The notes below the pieces were generated by a model. The model saw only the letters and a program-made list of their open reading frames with translations, was not told the DNA's origin and searched no databases. Shown here piece by piece: positions 22,630 through 36,064 of a stretch of 64,000 nucleotides of DNA. Each line of letters opens with the position of its first letter. Positions within the stretch are counted from its first letter, which is position 1. A program made the position numbers and the translations under genes. This DNA comes from Neurospora tetrasperma FGSC 2508 (Eukaryota > Ascomycota > Sordariomycetes > Sordariales > Sordariaceae): assembly GCF_000213175.1 (NCBI RefSeq), contig NW_009799103.1, forward strand, positions 2,133,833 through 2,197,832, read 5' to 3'.

Positions 22630-22885
22630 TGTTATGGGGCTAGCGCCCAGGATTAAAGACTCGGCTTTACCAAGTCTGCTAAGGCGGGTCAGCCGTATCG
22701 ATAAGGATGCGAGCCTCCTGATTGGTCGGGTCCACATGTTTGCCTGGCTCGTGTGCCCAACTATAAAACCTTCTTTTGACTGCACCCTTCTAGTGTAGTC
22801 TTTCTTCTCTTACTCTCCTTGTTAAATATAGTATCTCAACTATATACGACTGCTCGCTGTACAATACTCTAATAGACCCATTATA
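22630..22885 (+). repeat. 5' LTR of element A
   Basis: 256 bp, starting tgttatggggctagcgccc. It contains a TATAAAA-like promoter box (ctataaaacc, near 22761) and is less mutated than the interior. Small open frames across it on either strand are not genes. Confidence 0.9.
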
Positions 22886-24546
22886 TTAAATTTAACCCTC
22901 TTTTTAAATTAATACTATTACCAACCTCTCGTAGGTATACCCGAAGAATCTCCCCCATCCACAATAATAGCACCAATAATCCCTTAGTCCTAGGACCCTT
23001 AAGAACGCCTATAATAATTCAGTACCGCCTTTAAAGCTGTACTTAGTAAATTCGCTACCCTTAAAACCTTATTAACTACTTGGAAGCCGGTCTTCCCTAC
23101 CTTTAATAAATTTTTAAGGAATAAAAAGGACTTAAAATATAAATTTTAAGCGTATAGGTTAAATTCTATATAAATAGCCTCGCTATTGGCGATTTAGAAG
23201 TATAATTTTACTATTTATTTGCTTATTTATCGCCCGCTATTAAAAAGCCGCTCGTTGCTTTCGCTACTATACTACAATCTCCTTAAAAGTTTATTGAAAA
23301 GTTTAGATTAATATACGGGGACCCTAACGTAATAAAAAGGGCTAATTAGGAGTTATACTAACTATATTAGAAACCCAATTTTAAGGAATCTATAGCGGCC
23401 TTTATTACCTACTTTAAAGAAGTATTATACTATACCCGTATAGATTTTTAATTTAATACCGTTAAGGTAAATTAATTTACTATTACCTTAAATAACGATT
23501 AGAAGTAATATTTATTCGACCGAACCAATATACCTAAATAAAACTCCCTACTATCAAATTACCTTCGCTATTTTAATAGTAATTTTTTTCTCTTCGCCTT
23601 ATTATTAAAATACTTAGTTAAGGATAACGCTAGTAATTCTATAGATACCTTTATTAATTTTACTATTTCGATAAAGATAAAGGGGAATAATAATATATTT
23701 TAGAAGTACAAGAATAAATAGAAGAAGGAGGGTAAATATATTAATTATAATAGTAAATCGTACTAATTTAGGAAGTGCCTTCGGATTTCGAAAATAAATA
23801 TAGTCCGGTTACAATCCGGTAGGGGTTTAAATAACTATAGTAGTAATACCGAAGGGGGAGAAGACTCGGACTAAAAGTTATTTAAGAATATTAGGGGTAA
23901 AGGAACGCTACTATATTTAAAAAGAGGAACTTTTAATAATTTATTAAATATACCTTCTATTAATTAGATAAGTAATAAATTTATTATATAGTACCCTTTA
24001 CTACTTAGTTATATTAACGGTATTTATTATAAGAGTACAATCGTTAGAGGGTAGTAGACGTTATATTTTATAAATATAAGGATTTATTAAGATTTCCCTT
24101 TAGCGAAGGGATTATAAAAGTTATAGTAATATAATAATTCCTATTAGTAAAAGAAGTAGAGTAATATAAAATATTGAATAATAGTTTTAATTCTAATTAT
24201 TAACCGGGTATAGATTTGTAATATAGTAGAAGAAGTTCCCGGATAAACAAGGTCTAGAAATATCCTCTAATTAAATCTTAATACCTACGGTTATAGGGTA
24301 TAGCTTTATAAGGGTAATAGCGGGTACGCTAATTACTAATTTGGGTAGAGGGTAGGGAATTATATAATATTTGTTTAGGAGCTTGAATAGAGAGATTTTT
24401 CTTTTTTAGTATTATTATTCGTACTTATTTAGCTAGGCAATTTAGTAGGGAGTAATTGTAAGGGATTTTAATTATTTCTTCGTATATTTAGTAGAGTATT
24501 TTCTAATATAGTGGAGCGTACTCCCTAAGGGGGAGTAGGGGGGTAA

Positions 24547-24801
24547 TGTTATAGGGCTAGCGCCTAGGATTAAAGACTCGGTTTTGTAAGTCTGCTAAGG
24601 CGGGTCAGCCGTATCGATAAGGATGCGAGCCTCCTAATTGGTCGGGTTTATATGTTTGCCTGGCCTGTGCGCCTAATTATAAAACCTTCTTTCGATTGTA
24701 CCCTTCTGGTGCAGTCTTTCTTCTTTTGCTCTCCTTGTTAAATATAGTATTTCAACTATACACGACTGCTCGCTGTGCAATACTCTCGCAGACCCGTTAC
24801 A
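24547..24801 (+). repeat. 3' LTR of element A
   Basis: 255 bp, ends cccgttaca, followed at once by the cgggt duplication. Differences from the 5' LTR are almost all C/T or G/A. Confidence 0.9.
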
Positions 24802-27500
24802 CGGGTTATAGGGACTAGGTCGTTGAGAAGCTATAATTCCGGCGGATTTCTATTAAAGATATTTAAAAGTATTTCGTTAGAAAACCGCCGCCGATTTGCT
24901 AGGAAATTTTCAACGCTTTATTTAATTACCTTCAGCCGTTTTGGAGCCCTTTTGATTTATTTACTACAATAATAATACCTTTCTACCGGCCCTTCCATTG
25001 TAAGATTGATTTGATTCCCGGCTAGAACTCTCTATATTATTGCCTACGCTCTATATCCTAAGAGGAATTGCGTATTATTCGGAAATATTTGGACGATTAC
25101 TTAGTGAATGAATTTATACGCCTAAGTTCCTCCCCTATAGCGGCCCCGGTTTTATTAGTTGAACAACTGGGTGGCGGTATCTATATTTACGTCGATTACT
25201 GGGGTTTAAATAATATTATAGTTAAAAATTAGTATTTAATTCTGTTAATCCGGGAGATAATTAATATTCTTAGAAAAGCGAAATAATTTAGTAAATTCGA
25301 TATTATAGCGGCGTTTAACTAGCCTCGAATCGCCCGGGGTAATAAGTGGAAAATAGCTTTTATTACTAAGTTCGGCCTTTTTAAATACTTTATTATTAAT
25401 TTCGGTATAATTAGAACGTTAGCCTCTTTCTAGTATTATATTAACTATATACTTTTTAGAATTTTAAATAAATTGATTATTACCTATTCAAATAATATAC
25501 TTATCTTGAGCGAAAGGAAGGCGGTTTATAAATAATATTTAGAGAGAATAGTTTAGTATTTTAAGAAAGCGGGCCTTATTATTAATATCCGGAAGTATAA
25601 ATTTAATGAATACGAAATAAAATATTTAAGCCTTATTATTTCTAAAGAAAGCTTCTGTATAAACTTTGAAAAGGTTGATTCCATCCTTAATTAGAGCGTT
25701 CCCGAAATATTTAAGGATTTTTAGTATTTCATTAGGTTTATTAATTTCTATTAATAATTTATTAAAGGGTTCTTTAAAATAGTCTAACTTTTAATAGCGG
25801 TAATGTCCTAGGATAAATAGGTTTCCCCTATACCCTAGGACGTTGTTATAGCCTTTGAATAATTGAAGAATATATTTATAATAATATTAGTATTATCCTA
25901 CTATTACTTTAAGAGGAAGATAATTATTGAGGTCGATATATAAGATTGGGCGTTAGGGGGTATTTTATTTTAGATCGACGAGGAAGGATAGTAGTATTCT
26001 ATTACTTTTCTATTATTAAAGTATTTGCTTATTGAATATAATTATAAAATTTACAATAAAGAATTTTATATTATTATTAAAGTATTTAAAGAATAGCGCT
26101 CCGAATTATAAAGTATTAAGGATCTAGTCGAAATTATTATAGATTATAAGGGCTGCTAGTACTTTATTTCTACGAAGCTATTTAACTAATATTAAATTTA
26201 GTAGTCCGAATTCCTCAGCGATTTCCGTTTTTAAATTATTTATTATCTTAGGTTTTACATTATTATACTTAATGTATTATTCCGCCTACCCGGTAGTATA
26301 CCGGTAGATAAACGGGATATAACCGACGATTGTATTACGAATAGGATATAAATACTCCTACTACCCAAGAATTAGAGTCTACCGCCGATTAAACTATTAG
26401 TACAACTCTTTATTTTAAATATAGAATCCCCTATTAATAATTATATTAATATTACTTACCGGGCGTCCTTAGAAGCGCTAATAGTTATTACGGCCTTCTA
26501 AAATCCTAAATATAAAGCGTTCTTCCAATATTTTAAAATTATTATTAATATAGCTATAGTTAATTGTAGCATCCTTTACGAGCGTATTTATATTAATAGG
26601 CGGATATTTATTCCCGTACTTTCGGAGACTAAGTTCTAAATTATTTACTGTATATATAGTTTAGTACCCGGAGGTTACCCCGGCTATTTTAAAACCTATA
26701 ACCTAATTAAGCGATTATATATATAGTTTAACCTCTTTTATAATATGAGTATTTTCATCCGGGGTTGTTGATATACGCGAATTAAGAATTCGAAATTGTC
26801 CCCCCCCGTCCTCCTCGAACTATTATTAATCCCCTTTCGATCCTAGGCCAATACTTTAATAGATTTTATAAGTCCCCTTCCGGAAGTGAAGGTTAATGGC
26901 TATATTTATTTATATATTATAGTAATCGTCGATAGTTTATAAAAATGCGCTAATACGTGCCCGTTTATAATTTAATTGTTTAAATTACTATTAAAGCCTT
27001 CCTAAAGGAGGTTTACCGCCTTTATAGTATATTTAATTCTATTAACTTCGCTAGGGGCGTTTAGTTTATTGCCTTTTCTTAGAGGGAGTTTTATTAGTAG
27101 TTAGATATTTAGTAGCGGTTATCATTATTAGTATATTTCGAAACCGAGGGTTAAATAGAAATTATTAATATTATTATTGAATAATACTTTAAGGCGTTCC
27201 ATTCCTACTATTAGGACGATTAGCTATAGTAGCTTTTATTAGCGGAGTTCGCTATTAATAATTATATTTCTAAGATTATTGGCTTGAGCCCTTTCCTTAT
27301 AAAGTATAGATAGTATCCTAAGATGGGAATGGAACCGTTACTACCCTATAGCGCCCCTATATTGAATATACAATCCTAGGAAGTTTTAAACGTATAATAT
27401 ATTGAAGAAAGAGTAAATAGGGTTATTATGTAAGCCCGACTATCTATAGAAGCAGTTTAGGAGAGATACTACTATTATATTAATATAAAGAGATCTAATG

Positions 27501-27683
27501 TGTGAGATCACTAACGAGATCAAGCGGTTGAATACGATTAATTGAGTGTATACTATGGAGAAGAAGAGAGAGAGAGAGGGAGACTGGCGGAGTCTGGAAG
27601 GCTAGATGTGGTGCGGTCTAGGCAGGGTATAGAGTAGGGATTGGGCTGTGCCCAGCCTAGTGAATGCCCGGGACCTACCAATA
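27501..27683 (-). repeat. Copia LTR, left copy (3' LTR of the minus-strand element)
   Basis: 183 bp, with a GA-rich stretch (gagagagagagaggg) and a small palindrome (gggctgtgcccagcc). It is much less mutated than the interior. Confidence 0.9.
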
Positions 27684-30600
27684 TACCCCTATAGATTGGA
27701 AGACCGCTAAAATAGTGTCTAAACCTCTATACTATTTATATTGTAATATCTTTTATAGTATTGATTAAGTTTAGGGAACCTTCTTTTGAACTATACCGAT
27801 CAATTTAATAAATTTCGCGTATTTGTTCGGCTTCAACGGCTTTGTAAGACTATTAATTAGTATTTTATAACCCGGTAAGTACTTTATTGCAAATACTTTC
27901 CTATCCACCTTTTAGATTAATTATTTATACTATATATTAATATATCGATTTTTAGCCGGTAAGTTGGGGTTGAGGATCCGGTCTTTAATATTATTACTAT
28001 CTATATAAAGAATCCTATTGATCTTATAAAGACTTAGATTTACGTTTAAATTATCCAATATTCTACTAACCCAGTCGAAAGTCTTAATTGTAGGTATTAA
28101 ATTGGTAAATTCTATTTCTATAGTATTAATTGTAATAAGATCCTATTATTTAGACTTTTAAAGAATAGGGTTATAAATAAAGAATGCAATATAATTAACT
28201 ATATTCTTTCCTAAAGGAATATTATTAGTAAAGGAGGCGTTTATATATATGTAGAAGGATGGGGCTATTGACGGCGAGAGTATATTACCTAATTTAATAC
28301 CCAAATTAGGATATTCGGATAAATATCGCTATATATATTATATAATAATGAGGTAATAGTCGGTTGGTTTCTTAATACCCTTTGATAGTTTATTAATAGT
28401 AAAGGAGATATTTAGCTAAGTATTTATTAAAATCCAATTTAGTAAGTTAGTCTTCTTAGGGTAAAATTTAATTTCCTTTAGTAATATATTGTTACTCCTA
28501 TAGATCTTATAGTCCGGTAGCTATAGTATTTTAACGCTATAAAACTTACTATTATTATATTTAGCGATAATTAATTTGGTATACTATTATTGGGATATAA
28601 AGACTATACGAATCTAATAGTCCCTTATAATATTATAACCTAGAAATGTACGTATTTATCCTAATTTTTTGAATTTGAAATAGTTAGCCAATTAGTCTTT
28701 AATTTAATTAACGATAATTATAGTTGGCGTAGTAATAAGAAGGTCGTTAATATAGAAGATTAGTAGCGCTCCTAGTACTTTATTAGTAAGTAAGTAAGAG
28801 TTTGTAGAGACTAGGATAAAATTAGCTTTTTTGAGTATTAGTATAAGGGTATTAAATTTATAAAGTAGGGAACGTTTAAGACTATAAAGAGCCTTAGTAA
28901 ATTAATAAATTATATCTTTTTTATTGTAATTAGGTATAGGTTTTTTAAGTGTTATTGGCTATTTAATATAATATTGGGTATTATTGGGGATGGAGGTATT
29001 TAAGAAAGTAGTGTCGAAATTGAATTAGTAATATTTATAGTCGTTTATAGCTATAATAGCTAAGAATAGTCTAATTTTAATAGAGTATACTACTACTACG
29101 TAAATTTCCTATACTATTTAATTACCTTATTTGAAATTACTATAAATTACCTATCTAGCTCTAATTTTCTAATCTTTAGTATTAATATTATACTTTTCGT
29201 TATATACCTATTTTCTAGGTAGGATTTCTATATCTAGGGATTTGGGGACTAAGGTATAGATTCCTCTATCTTCGAGTACTTGGATTTACTTTTTTATAGC
29301 CGGCAACTAGTGTAATTCGAAATTATTTTACTTTCGTACGATTCGGTAATTTTTAGAGATAAATTTTTTTGCTTTGCCGGCGGTGATAATTACTATATTA
29401 TAATTGATTTTAGCGGTAGTAAGGTGGTATATAGGTATTATTCGTTTTACTAAACGTCCCTCTACTATACTATAGAAATTATTAGGTAGTATTACCGAGT
29501 CTTAAACAATATTACTATTACTATCTTTTACCTACTAAAACTATATTTAAAATCTATTAGCTTGGCCGTAGAACAACGAGGTCTACCTTTACTTACCTCT
29601 ATGTGTGGTGCTTGTATATTAGATTTAGGGGGTTGGCTTGATCCTTGTCCTAGCTGTGCCTGGGCAGGTTGTTAGCCTATAGGGTCTAACGAATTTGTTG
29701 TAGAGCCCGAATTCGGGTTCGGAGGGTCCGAATTTGAGGCTTATTACTCCGAATTCATCTTCGGTTGTAGTTGTAGCTTACTAACCCGCAATCCTAACGA
29801 TAGGGTATATTATTGCGTACGAGAGGGATTCGGCGTACCCATTAGTAGTAATTGTACGGCTGAAGCAGGTTATTAGAGACTGTTAAGCAACGGGGTATTT
29901 AGAATAATATAAACTATTAATTCATTAGAATCGCATCGGTCGCGTTAATCGCGGGGTATAGGGTCTTCTTTATTAAAGTCTTTAAAATTAAAAAGGTCGT
30001 CATTATGTTCGATAGTATCCCTGACGTTTGAGGAATTTGACGGTTGAAACTAGAGTGGATTTAGCGATAAATACCTCAAAAAGTTTAGTGCCGCGACTAT
30101 CGCTAGTGAAGATTCTAGTGCTGGAGTCGGGGTTGGTAACAGGGATATTAGCGTTATATTAATTAGAATATTCGGGGGAGCTATTATAGTTATTGGAATA
30201 GTCGAAGTAATTAGAGCGGTCGTAGTAACCGGCGCGGTTATAGCGGTTGGAACGGTTGAGGGTGCTAGTGTAACTTCTAGCGAGAGTGGTAGTATAATTG
30301 TTATTTCCTATATCTTTTTAGTTTCCTGCTGGGGTGATTCGATTATTTTCTATAAATATAGCTATGGAACTATACTATCGATTTTGACCCAGATCTGGTA
30401 GCCGCTATCTACAACCTTATTAGTTTTATCTACTATCTAATTTGAGAAGATAATGTAATATTTAACGACGTTACTATAATTGTTACGGACTAGATCCTTA
30501 TAATTAATTAAGTCCTTTTTAAGAAAGGTTATTGCGCTGGCTTTGACGATTTTACTAGTATAGGGATTTTAAATAAATACAATACGGCCGTAGATATTAT

Positions 30601-33405
30601 TAAAACCGATGAAATGATCCTTCTGTGCTCTGGTACGAAATTTATCGCCGTGTGGTCGCTTTTCTGGCTTAATGAAGTAGTAAGCCGTATAGAAGTAAGA
30701 CTTTAAATATTTGAAATATAGTTATTTAATTTCGTTTAGGAAGTTGGCTGTATTGGTGAGTAATTCCTATAGACTCTTACCTTCAACGTTGGCTCTAGAG
30801 GGGAGAAGGTTGAGTACTCTAATAATATAGTTAGCTATAAATGGCTATAAATATTCTAGGATATCTAAATCTATTATTGAAACTCTAGTATATTGTATAA
30901 TAATAGTACCATCTCTCTCGACCTTTCCTTATATTCATAGGGTATGGGATATTAACTTTAAGAGCTCTACGCCTTCTATACGTACCCATTCAACGATTTT
31001 ACTACGTTGAAATTCTTTAGTGCTAAAACCAAATTTTGGGCTACCGTTAAAATTAAATACCCTAATTTTGAGCCTACCGCTTTGAAGCTCTACCTACTTT
31101 TTAAACTCTTTAATTTATATAAAGGCATTACCCTTATTAATTATAAATTTAGCTTAGTGAAAGCTAATAATCTAATTAATGAAATGGATTATATATTTAT
31201 ACCCTTTGTAGTTGGGGAGAGTATAGGAAAAAATATTAATGTAGATATATACTAATAGTTGAATTATAATTTTATTAGCGATTTTAGGGATTATATTATA
31301 GGCCTTTACTTTAATGTATGCTTTATAGAATTAGTCTTAAGTATTATTTAGTTTAATACCGGCCGCTTCGTAAGTTTTGAGAATTTAGTCTTTACTTATA
31401 TATATAAGCGATAGTATATTGTTAAATAATTAATTGAGGTTATTATAGCGTAGCGAACGTTTTGGGGAAAGTTTTGCTGGGTATATATTAGAAGGATTGG
31501 AAGGCCGTTGATCTATTTATATTGTATTATAATTTTACTATATACTAAGATTTAGTTGGACTTTATATTCTAAGCTATACCGTTATCGAAAAGACCTTTT
31601 GTAGTTAATAGATTTATTGGGGTAGAAGGACTATAAATATAGTCTTTAATTCTAACCTTAACGGTTATGTTATTCAAAATAACTATAGTTAATTCGACGG
31701 TACTAATATAGTAGGTATAAATCGAAGTTCCATTACTAATTGTATAGATTATTGGATGAGGGAGTAGTTATATATTTGTAAACTATTTAAGGTGGTTGAA
31801 GATATTGCTTGTATAACTAAAATTGTAAATAACTAGATCTCTAATACTATCTAGTAACTACCTTTGAGCCTATTAAACTTTAGCGAGATTACTATAGGTA
31901 TATTAAAGTTATAGTTAAGAAGAATCGATTAATTGACTATTCTAAATACAATTAACACACTCAACGGCGTCGGCTAGGGGCTCTAGTAAAAATCTATACT
32001 ACCACCGCCCAAACCGCTTAAGCCTATAAATATTCCACCTCTATATAATAAAGTAAAGTTAGTAGTGGTCGCGGGAGTAGTTAAATTAGTAGAAGCATTA
32101 TTACCGAGGGCACTAGCACAAATGTTGACGGCGGCTACCTTCTTAGCCAATATCTCCTTCTTAGGTCTCCAAATATCGGGTGGCTTCTCAGGGTAATAGA
32201 CCCAATAGATATCTACTGCCTTATTAACGTAGTGGCTATAGGAAACGTACTTCTAGGTAATATAGATCTTCTTATTGCAATTAGTATAATCGATTCTCTT
32301 ATTATCCTTCTTCTTATTAACCGAGTTACTATTATTATTATTATTCTTATTAGCATTATTACTATTATTAGCTGACTTTTAAATATTGATGTTAATACTA
32401 GTACGGGACTCTACGTTACTAGTATTACTGAGTTTGGCTAGGAAGGAACCGGTATTAAGATCGCCGTCTTCTAAAGCGGCTGCCTAGTGTCTGGCATCGA
32501 TAGGATAAGTATCCTTTATAGCATTGTAAAAGAAAGTAATTTCAAAGTATTTATTTATTGTAAATTTAGCGTCTTTAATACGTTTACGGAGTAAGGTATA
32601 ACGGGTAAAGAAAAAAATTATAGTATTTAAAATTAGCGTGCTTAATAGCCAAATACTCGGTAAAGACTTTACTACGAACTTTATTAATAATACGGGCAAT
32701 ATAAAATTAAATAAAATTATACGTAACTTTAGGGTTTCTATTAATTCTATTCCAATTATTAATAATTAAAGTAGTAATAATAGTAGGGTTTTTGAAAGTA
32801 AGAAGTAGAATCTCATTAGCGTTAATATATTTAATTTATTAAGTATTATACTTCTCGGATTCTATTGCCTTATTAGGTTCCTCGATTATTATAAAGATGT
32901 ATTCGGCGAATTAAAAATAATTAAGTTCGGCTATAAGTCCCTAATATTAATTAGCGATATTTTAGTTACTAAGAAGGAGAATTAGTAACGAATTAGTAGT
33001 TGTAGTTAGTATAGAAAGGTTCGATATATTGGTGGTAATTGAATTATTAAAAGTATTGCGTATCTAAAAGGGAAGGGGAGTAGGAGTTACTAAACTAACT
33101 ACTAATTAATTTAATTAATTTAATAATAGAATTGCTTAATTCGATGATATATCTAATAGAACTAGTAATTAATTCGATAGAGGAATCGATAATTAATTTA
33201 ATAGAGGGGTTGCTAAATAATAAGTATTAGCGAGAATCTTTATATAGCGAGGCTAGCTTGCGGGCGAATTGGCGAATCGTTAAACAAACGAAGGTCGCGA
33301 TGGTTTGTAGACCCGGTACTGCAACGCCTTAATGAAGTTGACGATGCGCTTGAAGATACGTTCGTTGAATACGATTATAGGGAAGGTTAGAAAGGGTTTA
33401 TAACC

Positions 33406-33588
33406 TGTAAGATCACCAACGAGATTAAGCGGTTGAATACGATTGATTGAGTGTGTGCTATGGAGAAGAAGAGAGAGAGAAAGGGAGACTAGCGGAGTCT
33501 AGAAGGCTAGATGTAGTGCGGTCTGGGCAGGGCACAGAGTGGGGACTGGGCTGTGCCCAGCCCAGTGAATGCCCGGGACCCACCAACA
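33406..33588 (-). repeat. Copia LTR, right copy (5' LTR of the minus-strand element)
   Basis: 183 bp, same length as the left copy, differing by about twenty transitions. The taatg target duplication follows at once. Confidence 0.9.
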
Positions 33589-34180
33589 TAATGCTTTGCG
33601 TTTTATTATAAGGAATAAGGTTTAGGTTAGTACCCGCTATTAGAACTAGGGTCGCCTATTTATTAAGCTATTGGATAAATAGGCTAGCCCCTTTATAGTA
33701 GAGGAGGTTTATAAGAGGGCCGTTGCCTTTACTAAAAACGTATTTTATAAAGCTTTCCCTATTTTCTATATTTCCTTCGTCTAATTATATTAGGACGGCC
33801 TCCTGGGGTAAACTACGTTTAATAAAAGTTTGGATAGGCAGGCTTAGGGTATTGTAGCGTTCTTAATTAGTTTTAGAGAGAAGGAATAGCATTTCGAATA
33901 AATTTTAAATTCGAAGTAGAATAAGAATAGTGTTTTAGAATATAGGATAAAGTGGTTGAAACTATATAGACCCGATTGGAAGCCGGTAGAGGACTTTTAG
34001 GAGAATGTTAGTAATATTTAGGACTTTTATACTAAGAATTTAATAAAATTAGGCCTGGCCCTACGAAGAAATATTGAAATAGCGGTATAAGAATATTATA
34101 ATAATAGGGGGGCTATATTAGAATAATAGTAAATTATCCGTAGGAGCCTATACTTATAGTAGATTGCGAATATATTATAA

Positions 34181-34440
34181 TGTTAGCCTGTGATGTGGTC
34201 ACACTGCACGTCTCCAGTACAGAGCCATTGACGGCTCTGGTCACGTGCAGTCCCACGTGTGTGCACGCGCACGGACTGGCCCAGACTAGGCTCTCGCCCA
34301 TATAGCCAGTCCTTTATATACACTTCCCTTCTCTTTCCTCGTATAATAACGCATATCCTACCTTACCCCTAACGGTGCCCTCTCGCCCTATAATAATTTA
34401 TTATATTAAATTATTACGTTATATATACTTATTATTTAGT
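34181..34440 (+). repeat. orphan LTR of G3 (or 3' LTR of G2)
   Basis: Starts TGTTAGCCTGTGATG and keeps many CA, TG and CG dinucleotides. It contains a hairpin (agagcc-attgac-ggctct) and a TATA-like stretch (ctttatatacac, near 34312). The right end is not precise. No second copy in the window. Confidence 0.5.
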
Positions 34441-36064
34441 AAAGAGGAAGATTCATTATAATTATATTAATTAATTAATTAAGATTTGTATCCGTACGAT
34501 TAAATTAAGACTTTTATTGCGATTCTAGAATTTGAATTAGGTAATTATTAAGCCGAGTATTGTAATTAGATAGTTCGCCCTCTCTTTTTCTCCCTTATAC
34601 TTACCGGTGTATTAATTTAGCGATCAATATCCAACCCCCTAGTAATTAATAATTTTTTGGCAATTATAGTAATTAGCGCTCTTATAATAACCGATTTAAC
34701 TAATTATAATTACTATTTAAATATTTTATAAGCGTTCGAGACCTTTAATAATTAAATGGTTATTATTAGCAATAGTTTAATTCACAATACCTTTGGCCTC
34801 GCTATCTTCTTTATTTTTTGTACTATATTTATAGTTTTTAACCGATTAATTTACAAAGACGTCGTTGGAATTAGAATAGAGGTATACGAGGCGGAGGAAT
34901 TATTCGAAGTTTTTAAGTCCTAATTGGTATTAGCTTAGTAGGAGGTTAAATAATTTAATAGTAATATTGCTATAATTTGAATAAAAGCTTTCTTTTAAAT
35001 ATAAAAGGTTATTCAAAATTATAAAGTTATAATTAGGGCTATTTGTAATATTTACTCGGTTGAGGTCGGTTTATTTCGAATAGATATTGCTGCCCTAAAA
35101 TTAGAAATTTTTATTTTAAGAGCTAATCCTAGAGCTATTTATTAGAAGTAGAAAGAAAAATATTAAAAGATAATTAACGATTTGCGTTAGTATTTTATTA
35201 CTATTTAAATTTTGAATATTATACTTCTGGGAGACGATTCTAGTAATGAAGAACTGGAGCCCGATACTATAGTTTTTACGGACGATAGTAGTAGCTATAG
35301 GTTAGTATTACATATTATTATAATATTAGTATTTAATAGTAAAGGTATTACTATTGAGCGTTCTACTAAGTTTCGTATTTGGCGCCTCTGTATTTAGTTT
35401 GTTTGGTTGGACGACCCTTAGTTTTTTAATATTGAGCGTAAGAAATTCTGGCTTATTGCCCGTTCTATCGAAGGCGCCCTCTTCGAAATTATTAAATTTA
35501 AATTTATTAAAATCCTAGTCGAGTTCCTTACTAAATAGTTTATAGCGGAGGCCCCCTTAGTAGAACTTACTTCGAAGTACGATAATATAGATAATATCGT
35601 CTATTTTCGTTACGAATTCGAGGAGTTGAAGATAATTAAAGGTATAAAATAGTAGGAGTTTGAGGATAATTTTAGCCGCTTAATTAATTACTATAATTTT
35701 AATAACAGTATAAAGATTTATTATTTACGCTAGAATATTTTGGACTATATCCGTATTGCTATTACTTATTAAAACCCTTAATTTGCAAATAATAAGTATA
35801 ATAAGTAGTTGATCTTCGTTTGTAATTTTACGAAGATTTTGGAGGATAAGGATTAGCGCAATAGAAATTCTAATTCCTACTATAAAACCGATTCTAATAT
35901 TACTACTACTGGTACTTTTAGCGCCTCTATATTTGCTGGAGAGGCTATTGTTAGTTAGGCAGGCTCCGCTATAGACTTTAATATAATATTAACCTCCGAC
36001 GTCTAAACCTAATTCGAGGCATCCGTTTCAACAACGGTCTATTTTAACTAATTATAAATCCGGA
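34181..36064 (+). mobile_element. Gypsy fossil G3: LTR plus gag, truncated
   Basis: Begins with a GC-rich, lightly mutated LTR-like block (34181 to about 34440), followed by a long plus-strand gag-like frame (about 34900-36060) with the words FEDNFSRL and YYLRQNI and an asparagine/threonine-rich end. No protease, RT or integrase follows; sequence switches at about 36065 to a minus-strand Gypsy (G4). The gag does not resemble that of G4 or G5. The LTR could instead be the 3' LTR of G2, since it lies just after the G2 chromodomain. Broken, with many RIP-type breaks in gag. Confidence 0.5.

Larger units (their letters stand above)
22630..24801 (+). mobile_element. LTR element A: short gag-only LTR retrotransposon
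   Basis: 2172-bp element with two LTRs (22630-22885 and 24547-24801) and a perfect 5-bp target duplication, cgggt, at 22625-22629 and 24802-24806. The interior is only 1.66 kb and reads as gag (about 23080-23800); no protease, RT or integrase is seen, so it is non-autonomous. A purine-rich run ends just before the 3' LTR. The coding part is broken by many RIP-type changes. LTR divergence of roughly a tenth is nearly all transitions, so it dates RIP and not the insertion. It is younger than G2, into which it inserted. Confidence 0.85.
27501..33588 (-). mobile_element. Copia LTR retrotransposon fossil, full length, inside G2 integrase
   Basis: 6088-bp Ty1/Copia element on the minus strand. It has two 183-bp LTRs and a perfect 5-bp target duplication, taatg, at 27496-27500 and 33589-33593. 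On the minus strand the order from right to left is gag (about 33200-32000), integrase (about 31900-30500), reverse transcriptase with FYINDLLI (near 28770-28745) at the catalytic site, and RNase H (about 28340-27700). This integrase-before-RT order is the Copia arrangement. Structurally whole but coding-dead, with many RIP-type breaks. LTR differences are transitions, so no age is offered beyond being younger than G2. Confidence 0.85.
20059..34180 (+). mobile_element. chromovirus Gypsy fossil G2, broken, split by element A and Copia
   Basis: Ty3/Gypsy copy on the plus strand, about 5.9 kb once the two inserted elements are set aside. Parts in order: a TGTTACAG-starting candidate LTR or leader (20059 to about 20300), gag-like sequence (20316-21700), aspartic protease with IDSGYF (near 21894), insertion A, reverse transcriptase (about 24950-25750), RNase H with a readable DWALGG-like block (near 25943), integrase with the zinc-binding and core regions (about 26520-27500), the Copia insertion, the integrase C-terminus and a chromodomain (about 33860-34060) with the words VLEYRIKWL and WKPVEDF. 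Broken, with many breaks, all consistent with RIP. A 3' LTR matching the left end is not seen. Confidence 0.75.

Noticed and set aside
22594-22798. Overlapping frames on both strands near 22.6-22.8 kb that look like a small protein
   Set aside because: The stretch is the 5' LTR of element A, repeated at 24547-24801 with transitions that break the frames.
33233-33400. GC-richer stretch just inside the right Copia LTR that might be a separate gene
   Set aside because: It lies between the LTR and gag of the minus-strand Copia and is best read as its leader. No other copy or frame supports a gene.
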